Of a DNA stretch of 64,000 nt, positions 35,601 to 47,275 are shown in pieces. The stretch covers positions 44,502,895-44,566,894 of the forward strand of contig OY855905.1 in assembly GCA_963693305.1 (NCBI GenBank). The letters are read 5' to 3'. The notes beneath the pieces were generated by a model, which was not told where the DNA came from, did not search any database, and was given only the letters and a program-made list of their open reading frames with translations. Position numbers and translations under genes: made by a program. How positions within the stretch are numbered: the first letter of the stretch is position 1; each line of letters begins with the position of its first letter. Source of the DNA: Meandrina meandrites (lineage: Eukaryota; Cnidaria; Anthozoa; Scleractinia; Meandrinidae).

Positions 35601-37771
35601 CCCTTGTTCTGCCGACTGAGTCTCGAGGCCAGGCAACAGGGCCGTAGCTGGCAAGAGGCAACACGAGCCACTTGCCTCTTCTAGAGAAGATTTTTACCCA
35701 GAATTAAAAACAAATACGTTTAGTTGAAAAAATAATCCTAAGCTGAACGAGATTAATTTTGGTAAAGAAATACGTTATGAAAAATGCTGAAAATAGCGTT
35801 TTCGAGCTTCTAGATTTCAAAATCGCTGATCTTGCCTTATCTATGCAAAGACTTTGGCTACGACCATGGACAGTCAGACAGATCGTGGGTAAATAAGGCG
35901 GTAATTCGCGGCAAGGTAAATATTTCGAATACGGTGGCGAGTGCAATGTTGGGTCACACAGCTACTTGAAGCTGGAAAGAAGAGATGATCGAATTAACTC
36001 TAATATTGCTAGAAAACAACCCAGGAAGTTTTTTCTGATCCTTAGCCCAAGAAAAAAAATACAAGTCAATCAGTCCGTCAGAAATGATCAGTTTTTTCAG
36101 TATTGCTTTTTGCTGGTTGTCCAAAACTTGACTCCCGTGACGTCGTTTCACCCTAATCAAAGAACACCTTTATATTTTCCATAGATGCCCTTTCTTGCAC
36201 TCATGTTGACAATGCAACTTTTTGTTTTAAGGAGGCTCGCAACGGTTTCCAGCGCTTTCCAAGTCTTAAACTTTGATCGGTCAGTACTACAAATCTTTAT
36301 CAGTTGCTGCAACAATAATGATATCGACCAAATGTTCAATCATTGCTGAATAAGTTGTGGTCATTTTCATGACGTCACTGGTTACTATAGCAACAGTTTT
36401 ACCTGTTAAAAACACCCTTAATTTTCCCTTTAAGTGCTTATAACTCAAAAACGAGTCCGGTGACCCCCATTTTTTATTATTGAATAATGATTGGCATGTT
36501 AAGATGCAACTTTTTGCAAAGTTAAAAAAATTTCTGCGGAGCAATTTCAGGCCACCTTAAATTTTCGAAAATTTAAGGTGGCTCTGAAACTGCTCCGCAG
36601 AAATTTTTTTAACTTTGCAAAAAGTTGCATCTTAGCATGCCAATCATTATTCAATAATAAAAAATGGGGGTCACCGGACTCGTTTTTGAGTATAAGCACT
36701 TAAAGGGAAAATTAAGGGTGTTTTTAACAGGTAAAACTGTTGCTATAGTAACCAGTGACGTCATGAAAATGACCACAACTTATTCAGCAATGATTGGACA
36801 TTTGGTCGATATCATTATTGTTACAGCAGCTGATAAAGATTTATAGTACTGGCCCATCAAAGTTTAAGAGCTTGAAATTGCTGGAAACCGTTGTGAGCCT
36901 CCTTAAGTGACACTTATTCTTGATACTGATTTTATTTCTAGCTGTGACGACATGGGCATGTGTTTCACCAAGAACAGTATTTGGAATAATTGCCCCTCTT
37001 GTGTTGCTGCTTTTAGTCTCTTTCTACAGTCTACCAAAGGATCATCTTCCAGAGAGACAAAACAGTGAAATTTCTCGTCGAGAAATCAAATATGTCCCTC
37101 TGGACTCCAACGCCGACACCGAACATCGTGTGAATATAAATCAAGAGTTATCATGGAAAGAAATGTTTTCTGTTGCAAATGAAATTTATCCTTTCATCAC
37201 GTGCATGTTCGTGGCATATTACGCGGAATATCTCGCAAACAGCGCTGTCATTACCACTCTGGCTTTCTCAGGGGCACCGTTCTCTCCCAGGGACCATTAC
37301 CTGTACTACATGCTGATGTACCACTTGGGGAAGTTCCTAGGAAGGTCTCATATGCTGATCGCATCATGTGCCTGCCCGAAAATGGTCCCTTACATTCGGG
37401 TACAGAAGACATGGATTCTCGCCTTGATCGAGTGCTGCCATCTCTTGTTCTTTCTTATAGTTTCTTGGTTTCGATCTTTCTCATCCGTTTGGATTGTTTT
37501 AATTTTGTGCTTTACCGAAGGCTTCACAGCGGGCTCTATTTACGTGAACTCGATTCATACAGTTTCTGAACAATTTTCTGATCTCCGACGCAGTGTGTTC
37601 GCACTTAGCTTGCTCATGGTCGGCAATGATGTCGGTGTGCTTTCTGCTGGATTAATGGGACTTCACATCGAACCAGAACTAAAGTTACATTGTATAAACG
37701 AACTAGAAAACGAAATTTATTGCTTAACGAGGCATACAGGTACAGGTGGCTGGTATACGTGCACATCATAA
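26632..37771 (+). CDS. CLN3/battenin-like lysosomal membrane protein, copy B (two coding exons)
   Basis: Exon 1 is 26632-27094 and exon 2 is 36942-37771. The donor ACAG|GTCAGT (27095) and acceptor TTTATTTCTAG (ending 36941) give a phase-1 join. The predicted protein is 430 aa, close to the ~438 aa of human CLN3. Several hydrophobic segments suit a polytopic membrane protein. Family-like stretches are GALGEITFLALTPFY (residues ~119-133), VAYYAEYLANSAVI (~250) and the segment ending in GSIYVNSIHTVSEQ (~360-375). CLN3 proteins act in lysosomes and late endosomes; loss in humans causes Batten disease, and a role in glycerophosphodiester export has been reported. The predicted C-terminus after the last membrane segment is hydrophilic and unlike the vertebrate tail; a cryptic donor (ACAG|GTACAG, about 37741) leaves a further exon possible. 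A broken paralogue lies upstream. Confidence 0.88.
27095..29608. other. First part of the CLN3-like intron; repeats only
   Basis: Three to four copies of a GTACGAGTGGACA block (about 27735-27965) and a short perfect hairpin (29137-29171) are the only clear structures. AAGCGTGTTAC motifs near 27987 recur at 31811-31875. The 127-codon frame at 28796-29179 overlaps repeated TTGACATGGCGGGAAAA and GGAATGCACCTT blocks and resembles no family I know. Confidence 0.45.
29137..29171. repeat. Perfect short palindrome
   Basis: CTCGTGTCGTCATGAC, a three-base spacer, then its reverse complement. Confidence 0.85.
29609..30106 (-). CDS. Unrecognised 165-codon frame, probably repeat-derived
   Basis: The frame is the longest non-LINE, non-CLN3 frame in this intron. 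It has an acidic/Gln-rich middle (IKQQTTPEETLSDQDILAMEDE) and a helical, leucine-rich end with basic residues. I recognise no domain. A partial inverted copy of its N-terminal coding sequence (EAIAKKMRRA region) lies just upstream at 30248-30295, beyond a 21-bp tandem repeat. This suggests the frame belongs to a transposable or inverted-repeat element rather than to a host gene. It is on the strand opposite to the CLN3-like gene that contains it. Confidence 0.4.
   Translation of the reverse strand: MVIVSLVSAVSTVSFIQGTSEIAIMEIAEAIAKKMRRARGSNGERLFIVSEFLTAQQVASFSSGMAAKIKQQTTPEETLSDQDILAMEDEQNFCNGCIVFAAPSYDQYDIYSMVKDKTLGNLKLCVLKLMCENLNISLPHDQRKKAPPYISLLEDLVKTYTCSTN
30128..30211. repeat. 21-bp tandem repeat
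   Basis: AGGCTAACC begins at 30128, 30149, 30170 and 30191. An inverted ACTCAGGTTAGCCT follows at about 30214-30227. Confidence 0.85.
30297..30598. mobile_element. 302-bp fold-back miniature element
   Basis: Ends ACGTGTGCTTCGGCGGTCG and the reverse complement, with arms of about 125 bp that include ACCGACCCCGCGCCAACGGT. The loop is about 60 bp. The target duplication is not clear. Confidence 0.75.
30600..32355. other. Intron sequence; no gene seen
   Basis: No coding or structured feature of note. GGAAGCGGAA ends around 27345 and their inverse near 32180 hint at a large inverted pair but are too short to define an element. Confidence 0.4.
32607..33027. mobile_element. 421-bp miniature element with 8-bp target duplication
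   Basis: Ends GGGGTATAGAATGGT and ACCATTCTATACCCC. TAATATGA lies on both sides (32599-32606 and 33028-33035). The interior is rich in CCGAGAC/GAGACTC motifs. The 8-bp duplication fits hAT-type miniature elements. The opposite arm of the host element shows the uninterrupted site. Confidence 0.88.
34438..34993. mobile_element. 556-bp miniature element with CCCGGGG ends and 8-bp target duplication
   Basis: ATTATTAT flanks both ends (34430-34437 and 34994-35001). The left end is CCCGGGG leading into a run of about 22 G and GTACTCC; the right end is the reverse, GGAGTACCCCTCCCCCCGGG. Repeated 'GGAACAGGGT' blocks fill the interior. Likely hAT-type and non-autonomous. Confidence 0.88.
35465..35660 (-). 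repeat. tRNA-derived SINE-like segment, copy B intron
   Basis: Minus strand: an A-box-like GAGACTCAGTCGG (about 35626-35614) and a B-box-like GGGTTTGTCCC (about 35583-35573) are spaced as in a tRNA. The paralogous segment in copy A is 20354-20540. No cloverleaf with a plausible anticodon arm is needed to call it a SINE rather than a tRNA gene. Confidence 0.5.
36231..36902. mobile_element. 672-bp TTAA-flanked palindrome beside the CLN3-like splice acceptor
   Basis: TTAA lies at 36227-36230 and 36903-36906. The ends are GGAGGCTC and GAGCCTCC, and the two arms of ~330 bp are nearly perfect reverse complements around 36567. The right end is only 40 bp from exon 2. The same place in copy A (GTTTTTAG, about 20549-20556) lacks it. 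At the centre, CCACCTTAA and TTAAGGTGG mimic the outer TTAAGGAGG, so the palindrome looks like two elements fused tail to tail. Confidence 0.9.
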
Positions 37772-38786
37772 ATTCGAACTGATAACAAACCTGACCTTAA
37801 ACCTGGAACCTTTTTTAACATATAATAATCCTAGCTAAATTTCTATAAATATTTCACTGTAGTATCGTGAAAGACTTAAAAAAGAGACACCGTTGCTCTT
37901 TTTTAATGCTCCTGCCGCCATTCTTGCTGCTCTTACAGGAAGTTGCAGCGATGAAGCATGGTCAAGCTAGAAAGTAACAGGAAATCAGAAAGTCTATCGA
38001 AAAGATGGGTTATTCAGGAAGGCTTTATCAAGCAAAGAATGAAATGGTGTTTATTCGTAGGGGAGCTCCAACGGCCCGAAGGGTCGCAAAACGGAGCCCC
38101 ATAACTACAGAGAAAGAAGAATCATGCATGCATAGAAATAGAGGATCGTACAGGGGTATTCTCGTGACGCGTGATTAGCTGATTTTATTTTCCGTGAAAC
38201 GTGAATTTAATAAATTTATTCTTCGTGACCCGTGACCGGAAGCTTTTGCGTGACCCGTGAAGAGCTTGAATTAATAACCGATATTCGTGATTTCACCACT
38301 TTATTGACTTTATTTTGCGTGATTTTGAGACGCGAGACCTCAAATGTGACCTCCGTATAATTATCGTAACGTCAAACACTCTTTGTAGAGTAAGAACGGG
38401 ATAAAAGAGTATGTTTCTTTCTTATTTTCGTAATTTCTTAATCAATTTTGATTTCTTCAAACACTATTTGTAGCGTAAGAACAGGATAAAAGAGTACTTA
38501 TTTTCGTGATTCGGGAAAATGAAATTTCAATATCCGTGATCCATGATTCGTTATTTTTTTCTTCCGTGAATCGTGCCAGAGACCCCCCTGTACGACCTTC
38601 GAAATAGGAACACCAGTCATTTAATTTTTATGATTTTATCATGGCTAGTGGCATGGTTCGCGTGCTCGTACGCGTGCACTCTTCGTACGTAGCGCAATAT
38701 GGCGGACATATTTCTGAAAAAGGTCGACATAGACATGCCGCCTGGTTACATTTTTGATATTGGAAATCCATGTTATGGTCAATAGA
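37772..38786. repeat. Downstream of CLN3-like gene: dispersed repeats
   Basis: 38058-38105 and about 38630-38700 are inverted relatives of 284-540. Between them, about 38147-38598 is an extra block with ends TACAGGGG and CCCCTGTA and many GTGAATCGTG-like motifs, apparently a miniature element inserted into the repeat. No polyadenylation signal of the standard form was spotted close to the CLN3-like stop. Confidence 0.5.
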
Positions 38787-38940
38787 CCATTTTACGGTAT
38801 ATACTTCATGGTAGAATGCCACAAGTGCACCGACTGAAGTACTTCATGTAATACTAAATATTATAGATTCACAGCGTTGAATAGCGCACGTTGTTGTAAA
38901 CATAATCGACTCGGAAGATCTTCGGAAGCGCCAAACCCGC

Positions 38941-39115
38941 AATAGACCATTTCCGAGTTATGGTTTGCCTTAGCGTCAAAACGAGTCTTCGTGCGAAACC
39001 ATTCTTATGAAAATGTCTTTTCCCTGCATGTTCATTTTCATGCAAATCAAACTCATTTTCATATGAAAATTTTTGCATGAAGACTCGTCTTGAAACAGAG
39101 AAAAATCACAACTCG
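38941..39115. repeat. Hairpin element
   Basis: ACGAGTCTTCGTGC at the left is mirrored by GCATGAAGACTCGT at the right, with CCGAGTT/AACTCGG further out. Probably a small fold-back element inside the satellite-bearing element. Confidence 0.55.
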
Positions 39116-39350
39116 GTCTCCAAGTTTGCTCCGCCGAATTTCATTTCAGGACTTGATTTACGAGGAGCGTAACCTTGGTGTACTCTATTCTGCTATGACA
39201 GAAGGGAATTTCAAAACATCTTTTCAAAAAGAAAATTGAGCGCCTTAAAGTCCATATCGCATTTCTATAATCAAAAGGGCCAATAACTTCTAGCAGCTCT
39301 CGAAGTCGAATGAGCGCGCGCGAAAGAAAAATTAGTTGCGAACAATAAAG

Positions 39351-39525
39351 ACAATAGAGTGTTTCTTTCTCGGGACTATCGGTCTGTTAGTTGCCCTGCG
39401 GAAATTTGATGTTCTTAAAACAAATATTTGCCCGAGAAGCGAGGTCTCGACGGCAAATATGCTAATGTTAAGAACATCAAATTTCCAAGGGGCAACAGAA
39501 ACACCCTTGTTTAACACTCTATTGT
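39351..39525. mobile_element. 175-bp hairpin element next to the satellite
   Basis: Ends ACAATAGAGTG and CACTCTATTGT, with longer inner arms (GGAAATTTGATGTTCTTAA and its reverse complement). It directly borders the start of the 20-bp array. Confidence 0.75.
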
Positions 39526-39527
39526 TT

Positions 39528-42500
39528 AACTAGTAACTACCAACAAGTACAACTAACTACCAACAACTACTAGTAACTACCAACAGCTACCTACAACTAT
39601 CAGTAACTACCAATAACTACCAAGAACTACTAGTAACTACCAACAAATACTAGTAACTACCAACAAATACTAGTGACTACCAACAACTACTAGTAACTAC
39701 CAACAACTACTAGTAACTACCAACAAATACTAGTAACTACCAACAAATACTAGTAACTACCAACAACTACTAGTAACTACCAGCAACTACTAGTAACTAC
39801 CAACAACTACTAGTAACTACCAGCAACTACTAGTAACTACCAACAACTACTAGTAACTACCAACAAATACTAGTGACTACCAACAAATACTAGTAACTAC
39901 CAACAACTACTAGTAACTACCAACAACTACTAGTAACTACCAACAACTAGTAGTAACTACCAGCAACTACTAGTAACTACCAACAACTACTAGTAACTAC
40001 CAACAACTACTAGTAACTACCAACAACTACTAGTAACTACCAACAACTACCAGTAACTATAAACAAATACTAGTAACTACCAACAACTACTAGTAACTAC
40101 CAACAACTACTAGTAACTACCAACAACTACTAGTAACTACCTACAACTACTAACAACGACTAGTAACTACCAGCAACTACCAGTAACTATAAACAAATAC
40201 TAGTAACTACCAACAACTACTAGTAACTACCAACAACTACTAGTAACTATAAACAAATACTAGTAACTACCTACAACTACTAACAACTACTAGTAACTAT
40301 AAACAAATACTAGTAACTACCAACAACTACTAGTAACTACCAACAACTACCAGTAACTATAAACAAATACTAGTAACTACCAACAACTACTAGTAACTAC
40401 CTACAACTACTAGTAACCACCAGTAACTATCGACAACTACCAACAACTACTAGTAACTATAAACAAATACTAGTAACTACCAACAACTACTAGTAACTAC
40501 CAACAACTACTAGTAACTACCAACAACTACTAGTAACTACCAACAACTACTAGTAACTACCTACAACTACAAGTAACTACCAACAACTACTAGTAACTAC
40601 CAACAACTACAAGTAACTACCAACAACTACTAGTAACTACCAACAACTACAAGTAACTACCAACAACTACTAGTAACTACCAACAACTACAAGTAACTAC
40701 CAACAACTACTAGTAACTACCAACAACTACAAGTAACTACCAACAACTACTAGTAACTACCAACAACTACTAGTAACTACCAACAACTACAAGTAACTAC
40801 CAACAACTACTAGTAACTACCAACAAATAGTAGTAACTACCTACAACGACCAATAACTACCTACAACTACTAGTAAGTACCGACAACTACTAGTAACTTC
40901 CTAAAAACTACCAGTAACTACCTACAACTATCAGTAACTACCGACAACTACTAGTAACTACCAGTAACTGCTTGTAACTACCAACAACTACCTACAACTA
41001 CAAGTAACTACCAGTAACTACATACAACTACCAGTAACAACCCACAACTACCAGTAACTATAAACAAATATGAGTAGCTACCTACAACTACCAGTAACTA
41101 CCTACAACTACTAGTAACTACCAGTAACTGCTTGTAACTACCAACAACTACCTACAACTACAAGTAACTACCAGTAACTACATACAACTACCAGTAACTA
41201 CCCACAACTACCAGTAACTATAAACAAATACAAGTAGCTACCTACAACTACCAGTAACTACCTACAACTACTAGTAACTACCAGTAACTGCTTGTAACTA
41301 CCAACAACTACCTACAACTACAAGTAACTACCAGTAACTACATACAACTACCAGTAACTACCCACAACTACCAGTAACTATAAACAAATACAAGTAACTA
41401 CCAACAACTACCAGTAACTACCTACAACTACAAGTAACTACCTACAACTACCAGTAACTACCTACAACTACAAGTAACTACCTAAGACTACCAGTAACTA
41501 CCAACAACTACTAGTAACTATAAACAAATACAAGTGACTACCAACAACTACTAGTAACTACCTACAACTACCAGTAACTACCAACAACTACTAGTAACTA
41601 CCTACAACTACTAGTAACTACCAACAACTACTAGTAACTACCAACAACTACTAGTAACTACCAACAACTACTAGTAACTACCAACAACTACCAGTAACTA
41701 CCAACAACTACTAGTAACTACCAACAACTACTAGTAACTACCAACAACTACTAGTAACTACCAACAACTACTAGTAACTACCTACAACTACTAGTAACTA
41801 CCAACAACTACTAGTAACTACCTACAACTACTAGTAACTACCAACAACTACTAGTAACTACCAACAACTACTAGTAACTACCAACAACTACTAGTAACTA
41901 CCAACAACTACCAGTAACTACCAACAACTACTAGTAACTACCAACAACTACTAGTAACTACCAACAACTACTAGTAACTACCAACAACTACTAGTAACTA
42001 CCTACAACTACTAGTAACTACCAACAACTACTAGTAACTACCAACAACTACTAGTAACTACCTACAACTACCAGTAACTACCAACAACTACTAGTAACTA
42101 CCAACAACTACCAGTAACTATAAACAACTACTAGTAACTACCAACAACTACCAGTAACTATAAACAAATACTAGTAACTACCAACAACTACTAGTAACTA
42201 CCAACAACTACTAGTAACTACCAACAACTACTAGTAACTACCAACAACTACCAGTAACTATAAACAAATACTAGTAACTATAAACAAATACTAGTAACTA
42301 CCAACAACTACTAGTAACTACCAACAACTACTAGTAACTACCAACAACTACTAGTAACTACCTACAACTACTAACAACGACTAGTAACTACCAGCAACTA
42401 CCAGTAACTATAAACAAATACTAGTAACTACCAACAACTACTAGTAACTACCAACAACTACTAGTAACTATAAACAAATACTAGTAACTACCTACAACTA

Positions 42501-43360
42501 CTAACAACTACTAGTAACTATAAACAAATACTAGTAACTACCAACAACTACTAGTAACTACCAACAACTACCAGTAACTATAAACAAATACTAGTAACTA
42601 CCAACAACTACTAGTAACTACCTACAACTACTAGTAACCACCAGTAACTATCGACAACTACCAACAACTACTAGTAACTATAAACAAATACTAGTAACTA
42701 CCAACAACTACTAGTAACTACCAACAACTACTAGTAACTACCAACAACTACTAGTAACTACCAACAACTACTAGTAACTACCTACAACTACTAACAACTA
42801 CTAGTAACCACCAGTAACTATCGACAACTACCAACAACTACTAGTAACTACCAACAAATACTTGTAACCACCACCAACTACTAGTAACTACCAACAAATG
42901 CTAGTAACTACCAACAACTACTAGTAACTACCTATAACTACTAACAACTACTAGTAACCACCAGTAACCATCGACAACTACCAACAACTACTAGTAACTA
43001 CCAACAAATACTTGTAACCACCACCAACTACCAGTAACTACCTACAACTACTAGTAACTACCAACAACTACCAGTAACTACCTACAACTACTAGTAAGTA
43101 CCAATAACTACCATTAACTACCAACAACTACAATGGACTACCAACAATTACAAGTAACTGCCAACAACTACCAATAACTACCAACAACTACTAGTAACCA
43201 CCAGTAACTATTGACAACTACTAACAACTACCAATAGCTACAAACAACTACCAACATCTACTAGTGACTACCAACAACTACTATTAACTACTAGTAATTA
43301 CCAGTAACTACCAACAACTACCAAAAACCATCATTAAATACTAACAACTAGCAAATAAAT
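39528..43360. repeat. ~3.8-kb satellite of a 20-bp unit
   Basis: The unit is TAGTAACTACCAACAACTAC, with variants such as TATAAACAAA, CCTACAACTA and TACAAGTAAC. Higher-order blocks recur, for example about 40141-40440 against about 42361-42660, and three ~120-bp blocks at 41040-41400. Because 20 is not a multiple of three, TAG TAA stops fall in every forward frame, so it is not coding. Confidence 0.97.
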
Positions 43361-43510
43361 TATACCCTAATGAAAGTAGTCATAGAATATTTAGTATTAA
43401 ATAAAGTACTTCAGTCGGTGCACTTGTGGCATTCTACCATGAAGTATGTACCCATTTTACTGTTGTCTACTCAGTAACCTGGCCTTTGAATGGTGGCGAG
43501 GCTGGAGGTG

Positions 43511-44623
43511 GCCCATCCTCGGAGACCCAGGGGCAGTTAGTCGGGGCAAAACGAAGTAAACCGGGCAGAAATCGTAGTGGCGAAAGTTTTTTGTAAAAGT
43601 AAAAGAGCCCCTGGGAAACGAGTCTCTCCAGACCATTTCCAAGCCTTTGTGCGAATGCTGGCTCCTGATTGAGCAGAAAAAATCCTTTGTATTATAGTCA
43701 CTTTCGTGTGTTTTTACACGGCGGTTATTGTATTGGCCATATTTTATTGTAATTAACATTAGATAGCCGAAAGTCATTTTGGATGTCAGAAAGAAAGATA
43801 TCTCAACATCCACCGGTAATTTTTGTTTGGACCGATCAGAGGTATCGTAAATATAAATTGCGTCTTGCAATTGTTTACCTGTGCAATGCATTGGGGGCGG
43901 TTCGGCATACTCGTCTGTGCATTTCTTTGCGTGCGTGCATTTCTTTGCAGCACGGGAATATTCCAGTTGGCCGAAATATCCGAAAATAAAAAAATATATA
44001 TAAAAAATAAATGAAATGAGTGATTGATGTAAGCTTCTAGGTCTCAATTTTCTGAAAATTTTATTTGGGGTTAAAAGGATTGAAAGTACTGGCTTGTACA
44101 TTTGATTTTACGTTTTTCTAACTTTATCTCAATATTTTCGGCCGACTGCAATTTTTCAGCGCTGCGCACATTGTTTTACCGCACGTGCCAGACTATATCA
44201 GAGGAGTGTGCCGAACGGCCGCCAATGCAATGCGTCGCATACAGGTAAACAAGCCACTATTTTCGATTCCTCTGATCAGTCCAAGTGAAAATTCCGGGTA
44301 GATCTTGAAATATATTTCTTTCTGACATCTGAAATGATTCCCCGACTTTTTTGTGGTTCTCCAATGTAAATTGAAATAAAATGCCGTGTAAGAACGTTAA
44401 CACACGAAAGTGACCCTGAAGTTGGTGTTTGCCGATTGGGCACAATAATACAAAGGATTTTTTCTGCTCAATCAGGAGCCAGCATTCGCACAAAGGCTTG
44501 GAAACGGTCTGGAGAGACTCGTTTCCCAGGGGCTCTTCTACTTTTATAGAAAACTTTTGCGCTACGATTTCTGCCCGGTTTAATTCGTTTCGCCCCGACT
44601 AACTGCCCCTGGGTCTCCGAGGA
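43511..44623. mobile_element. 1.1-kb fold-back element, 8-bp target duplication
   Basis: TGGAGGTG is repeated at 43503-43510 and 44624-44631. The arms (about 430 bp each) contain CATCCTCGGAGACCCAGGGG and its reverse complement, and pair inward to about 43940/44170. The 214-codon minus-strand frame (43457-44101) runs along the arm and is an artefact. A 159-bp relative is at 51955-52113. Confidence 0.85.
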
Positions 44624-44631
44624 TGGAGGTG

Positions 44632-46665
44632 ACCTTTTTTTTATAAAGAACTCTTTTCTTTTGTTTTGCTAATCAAGTTGTTCTGATGCTAATAATATAC
44701 ATGAAAAAAATACTTAATTCTGATTGGCTAAAACAGGAGTGCAGCTTTCGTGTAACACGAATGCAAAAATATTGAATATCAGTGCAAAGTTGTGCAACAC
44801 CAGCAAATTACAAATTGATTCTAGACATTTGCTTTCTGAAGGGAAATAACATTATAATTACTTATAAAAACTGTTCTAAGAACCCGAACACAATTAAGCG
44901 GACCTCATTCTGGCTATATTGGGTGCAGAAAACGTGGTGTGAAGAGAAAAATATCTCTGGGACAAATCGAGGAAAGCGAGCCAACCGCAGTTTACGAACG
45001 ACTCGAAAAGTTCTGCGCTTAAACAAAAAGGGTGACGAGTATATGAACCAGAGAGCTTAAAGCTGCCCTCGACAGGCATCTTAATGAACAATTGCAAGGA
45101 TCAATCATAAGAAAAATGATTAATAATGAAAGTAAGTAAAGGAAGTAATACTTTATGGTGACTGATTGGTTGAAAGCATTGTAATTGGCATTGCTGCAGT
45201 AAGTTGGCTTTCTCACTTCTCACGTACGCTTCGAAAACTTTTTTGGATGCCGCAAACTTTAATTATATCTTGCTTGCTTTCGAACAGTTTAAACAACGTT
45301 TACTGGCGTTAAATTATATCTGCAGGCTATAACAAATGTAAAAAGAGTTGGACGTAAGTATTAAATGGCGCTTAAGTGTGAGTTTCTTTATTTCCAGCTT
45401 GTTATTTGCCAAACATATTTCATTTTTTTAAGGTCGAAAGCTTCTTCGGTTGAAAACGTTTGTAAGCTAAGTAACATGCTTCCATAGTTTAGGTTTCGAA
45501 GCTTTCTACCGTAGCGATGTCATGTGGTCGTACTGCATGCTGCACGGATAATTTCAGCAGTTCCTATAAGCAATTTATGGCAGATAAATCTAGTTCATCA
45601 TGTTCATTCCTAAGAGTTTCTTCTGTAACTCACTATAAACTGCGTAAAATATTATCTTGCCTTTGTATCAGTGAAGAACAAGTAAACTTACTGAATTTAT
45701 TTATATGACCTTTTTTCAATTCAAGTGCGCTTTACTTTTTGCCCGTGGCTTTCATAAACTTCTGCAGTAAGCTGAAGGAGAAAACGCACAAAACACAACC
45801 CGGTAGCTTTACGTCTTTGCATGATTTCTAAGACACCGCCACTGCTGTTTAAAAAGATGTCGGCGAGAAAACCAGAAGTAAAATTGCATTTGCGCGGCAA
45901 CCGCGTAACTTGGCAACGAGATACTTTAATAGGCCCATAACTGAAGAAGAAAAAGAAGAAGTGCTGTCGAAAGCAGACTGAAAAATTCGGAGCCAAAACA
46001 ACAGCAGCTCAGTGCAGTTTCAGACATCGCAAGAGCCTCGGCTCCACTCGCTCTAAGAAAATGCTCTAAGAAGAAAATGAAAACGAAATGAAAAAACGAA
46101 ATTCAAACTTGGCTGTACGTTTACAGTCTTACAAAGCTGGACTTTAAGGTGGCAAAACCTATTTATTTACGCAATGGTTACACATGTTCGCAATTAAAGA
46201 AAATATTATTAATTTTGACACTGGAGTAAAATCTTTTGAGATATGAACATATTTGAAGAACCTCATTTCTATAAAAAAGTGTGCGTAATTTTAAAACTAT
46301 AGAAGACAGATTTTTTCCATACTTTAACAAATAAGCCTCAGAGCTCTCAAGTTCTGCAAGTTTCATGAAAATCCTTACCATGCAACTCGCCATACGATTT
46401 AAATTATAGGAAGATTTTAAAAAGATTTTACTCCGATTACAAAATAAATAACATTTCCTTTAAAGTCGAACATTTGCCAAATATCAAAGAAACAGGTGCC
46501 AAATATCAAAGAATGCCAAAGAATGCCAGATATCAAAGAAACAGGTAAAGTGTCTCCTGCCAAAAAGCGCGACTCAAAAATGTAACCCACGCGTAAATAA
46601 AAAGGTTTGGGCCACGTTAAATATATTATCAGTATTAATAGATAAAAAGGTAAAAAACGGAGTTT
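44632..46665. other. No gene recognised
   Basis: Small frames only. A 91-codon minus-strand frame at 45721-45996 has a Phe run and a hydrophilic end without a known domain. A short direct repeat CCAAATATCAAAGAA recurs around 46475-46540. Confidence 0.4.
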
Positions 46666-47275
46666 GCATACTTAGGTGCTACGGTAAGTAAAGACAATAA
46701 AGATATTAAGAACCGACTGCAGAAGGCACGTGGTGCATTCCAGAGACTGGGGAAGGTATGGGCAGCCAGAGGAATAGGAAGGAGAACCAAGATACGCCCA
46801 TTCAAGACTTAAGTTCGACCGGTCCTGCTATATGGCTGTGAAACATGGAAGATCACTAATAAAAGCTGATGAACGAAAACTGAACAGTTTCCAATGCCAG
46901 TGCCTGAGCATGAGACCGATACTAAGAGTTAGATGGCAGCAAAGAATTACAAACAAGAGAGGGGTTGAAATGGCAAAGACCAATGCCATAAGCTGCGAGG
47001 TACGACGAAGAAGGTGGAACTAGTTGGGACACATACTCAGGAGAGAGGGTGCGTATGACTGCTTCATCGCATTGGGGTGGACACCAGAAGGTCTAAGAGC
47101 GAGAGGGAGGCCAAAGACCACTTGGAGAAGGACGGCAGAGAAGGAAAGAAACAAGGCGGGATGGACGAGCTGGGAAGTAGCCAAAGCGATGGCACGGAAC
47201 AGGGAGTGATGGTCAGAAAGCTTGACGGCCTTATGCGCCTACTGGCGCGATGAGTCATGATGATGATGATAGATA
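46666..47275 (+). pseudogene. 5'-truncated RTE-like LINE, C-terminal part of ORF2
   Basis: Two frames joined by a shift near 46840 and interrupted by TAA (46810) and TAG (47021) encode the C-terminal end of a non-LTR retrotransposon protein. Marks are YLGATVSKD, LLYGCETWK, the RRRRWN/GHILRREGAYD stretch and ARGRPKTTWRR. This is the post-RT tail common to RTE/Jockey-like elements and is widespread in marine animals. The copy ends in an ATGATGATGATGA microsatellite, the kind of 3' tail seen in RTE-type elements. Confidence 0.8.

Larger units (their letters stand above)
38796..43451. mobile_element. 4.66-kb TIR element carrying a large satellite array
   Basis: CCATTTTAC is directly repeated outside the ends (38787-38795 and 43452-43460). 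Inverted ends of about 65-70 bp match closely, for instance CCGACTGAAGTACTT (38831-38845) against AAGTACTTCAGTCGG (43405-43419). The 9-bp duplication suggests a Mutator-like element. There is no protein frame; most of the interior is the 20-bp satellite. Two smaller hairpin elements sit between the left end and the array. Confidence 0.8.

Noticed and set aside
35500..35660. Genuine tRNA gene on the minus strand
   Set aside because: Box A and B resemblance is only partial and a diverged copy exists in the paralogous intron, so a SINE is more likely.
39528..43360. Satellite as a CRISPR array or a repetitive protein gene
   Set aside because: There are no unique spacers between the units, and the 20-bp period puts TAG/TAA stops in all forward frames.
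43457..44101. 214-codon minus-strand frame
   Set aside because: It runs along an arm of the fold-back element 43511-44623, and no known domain is visible.
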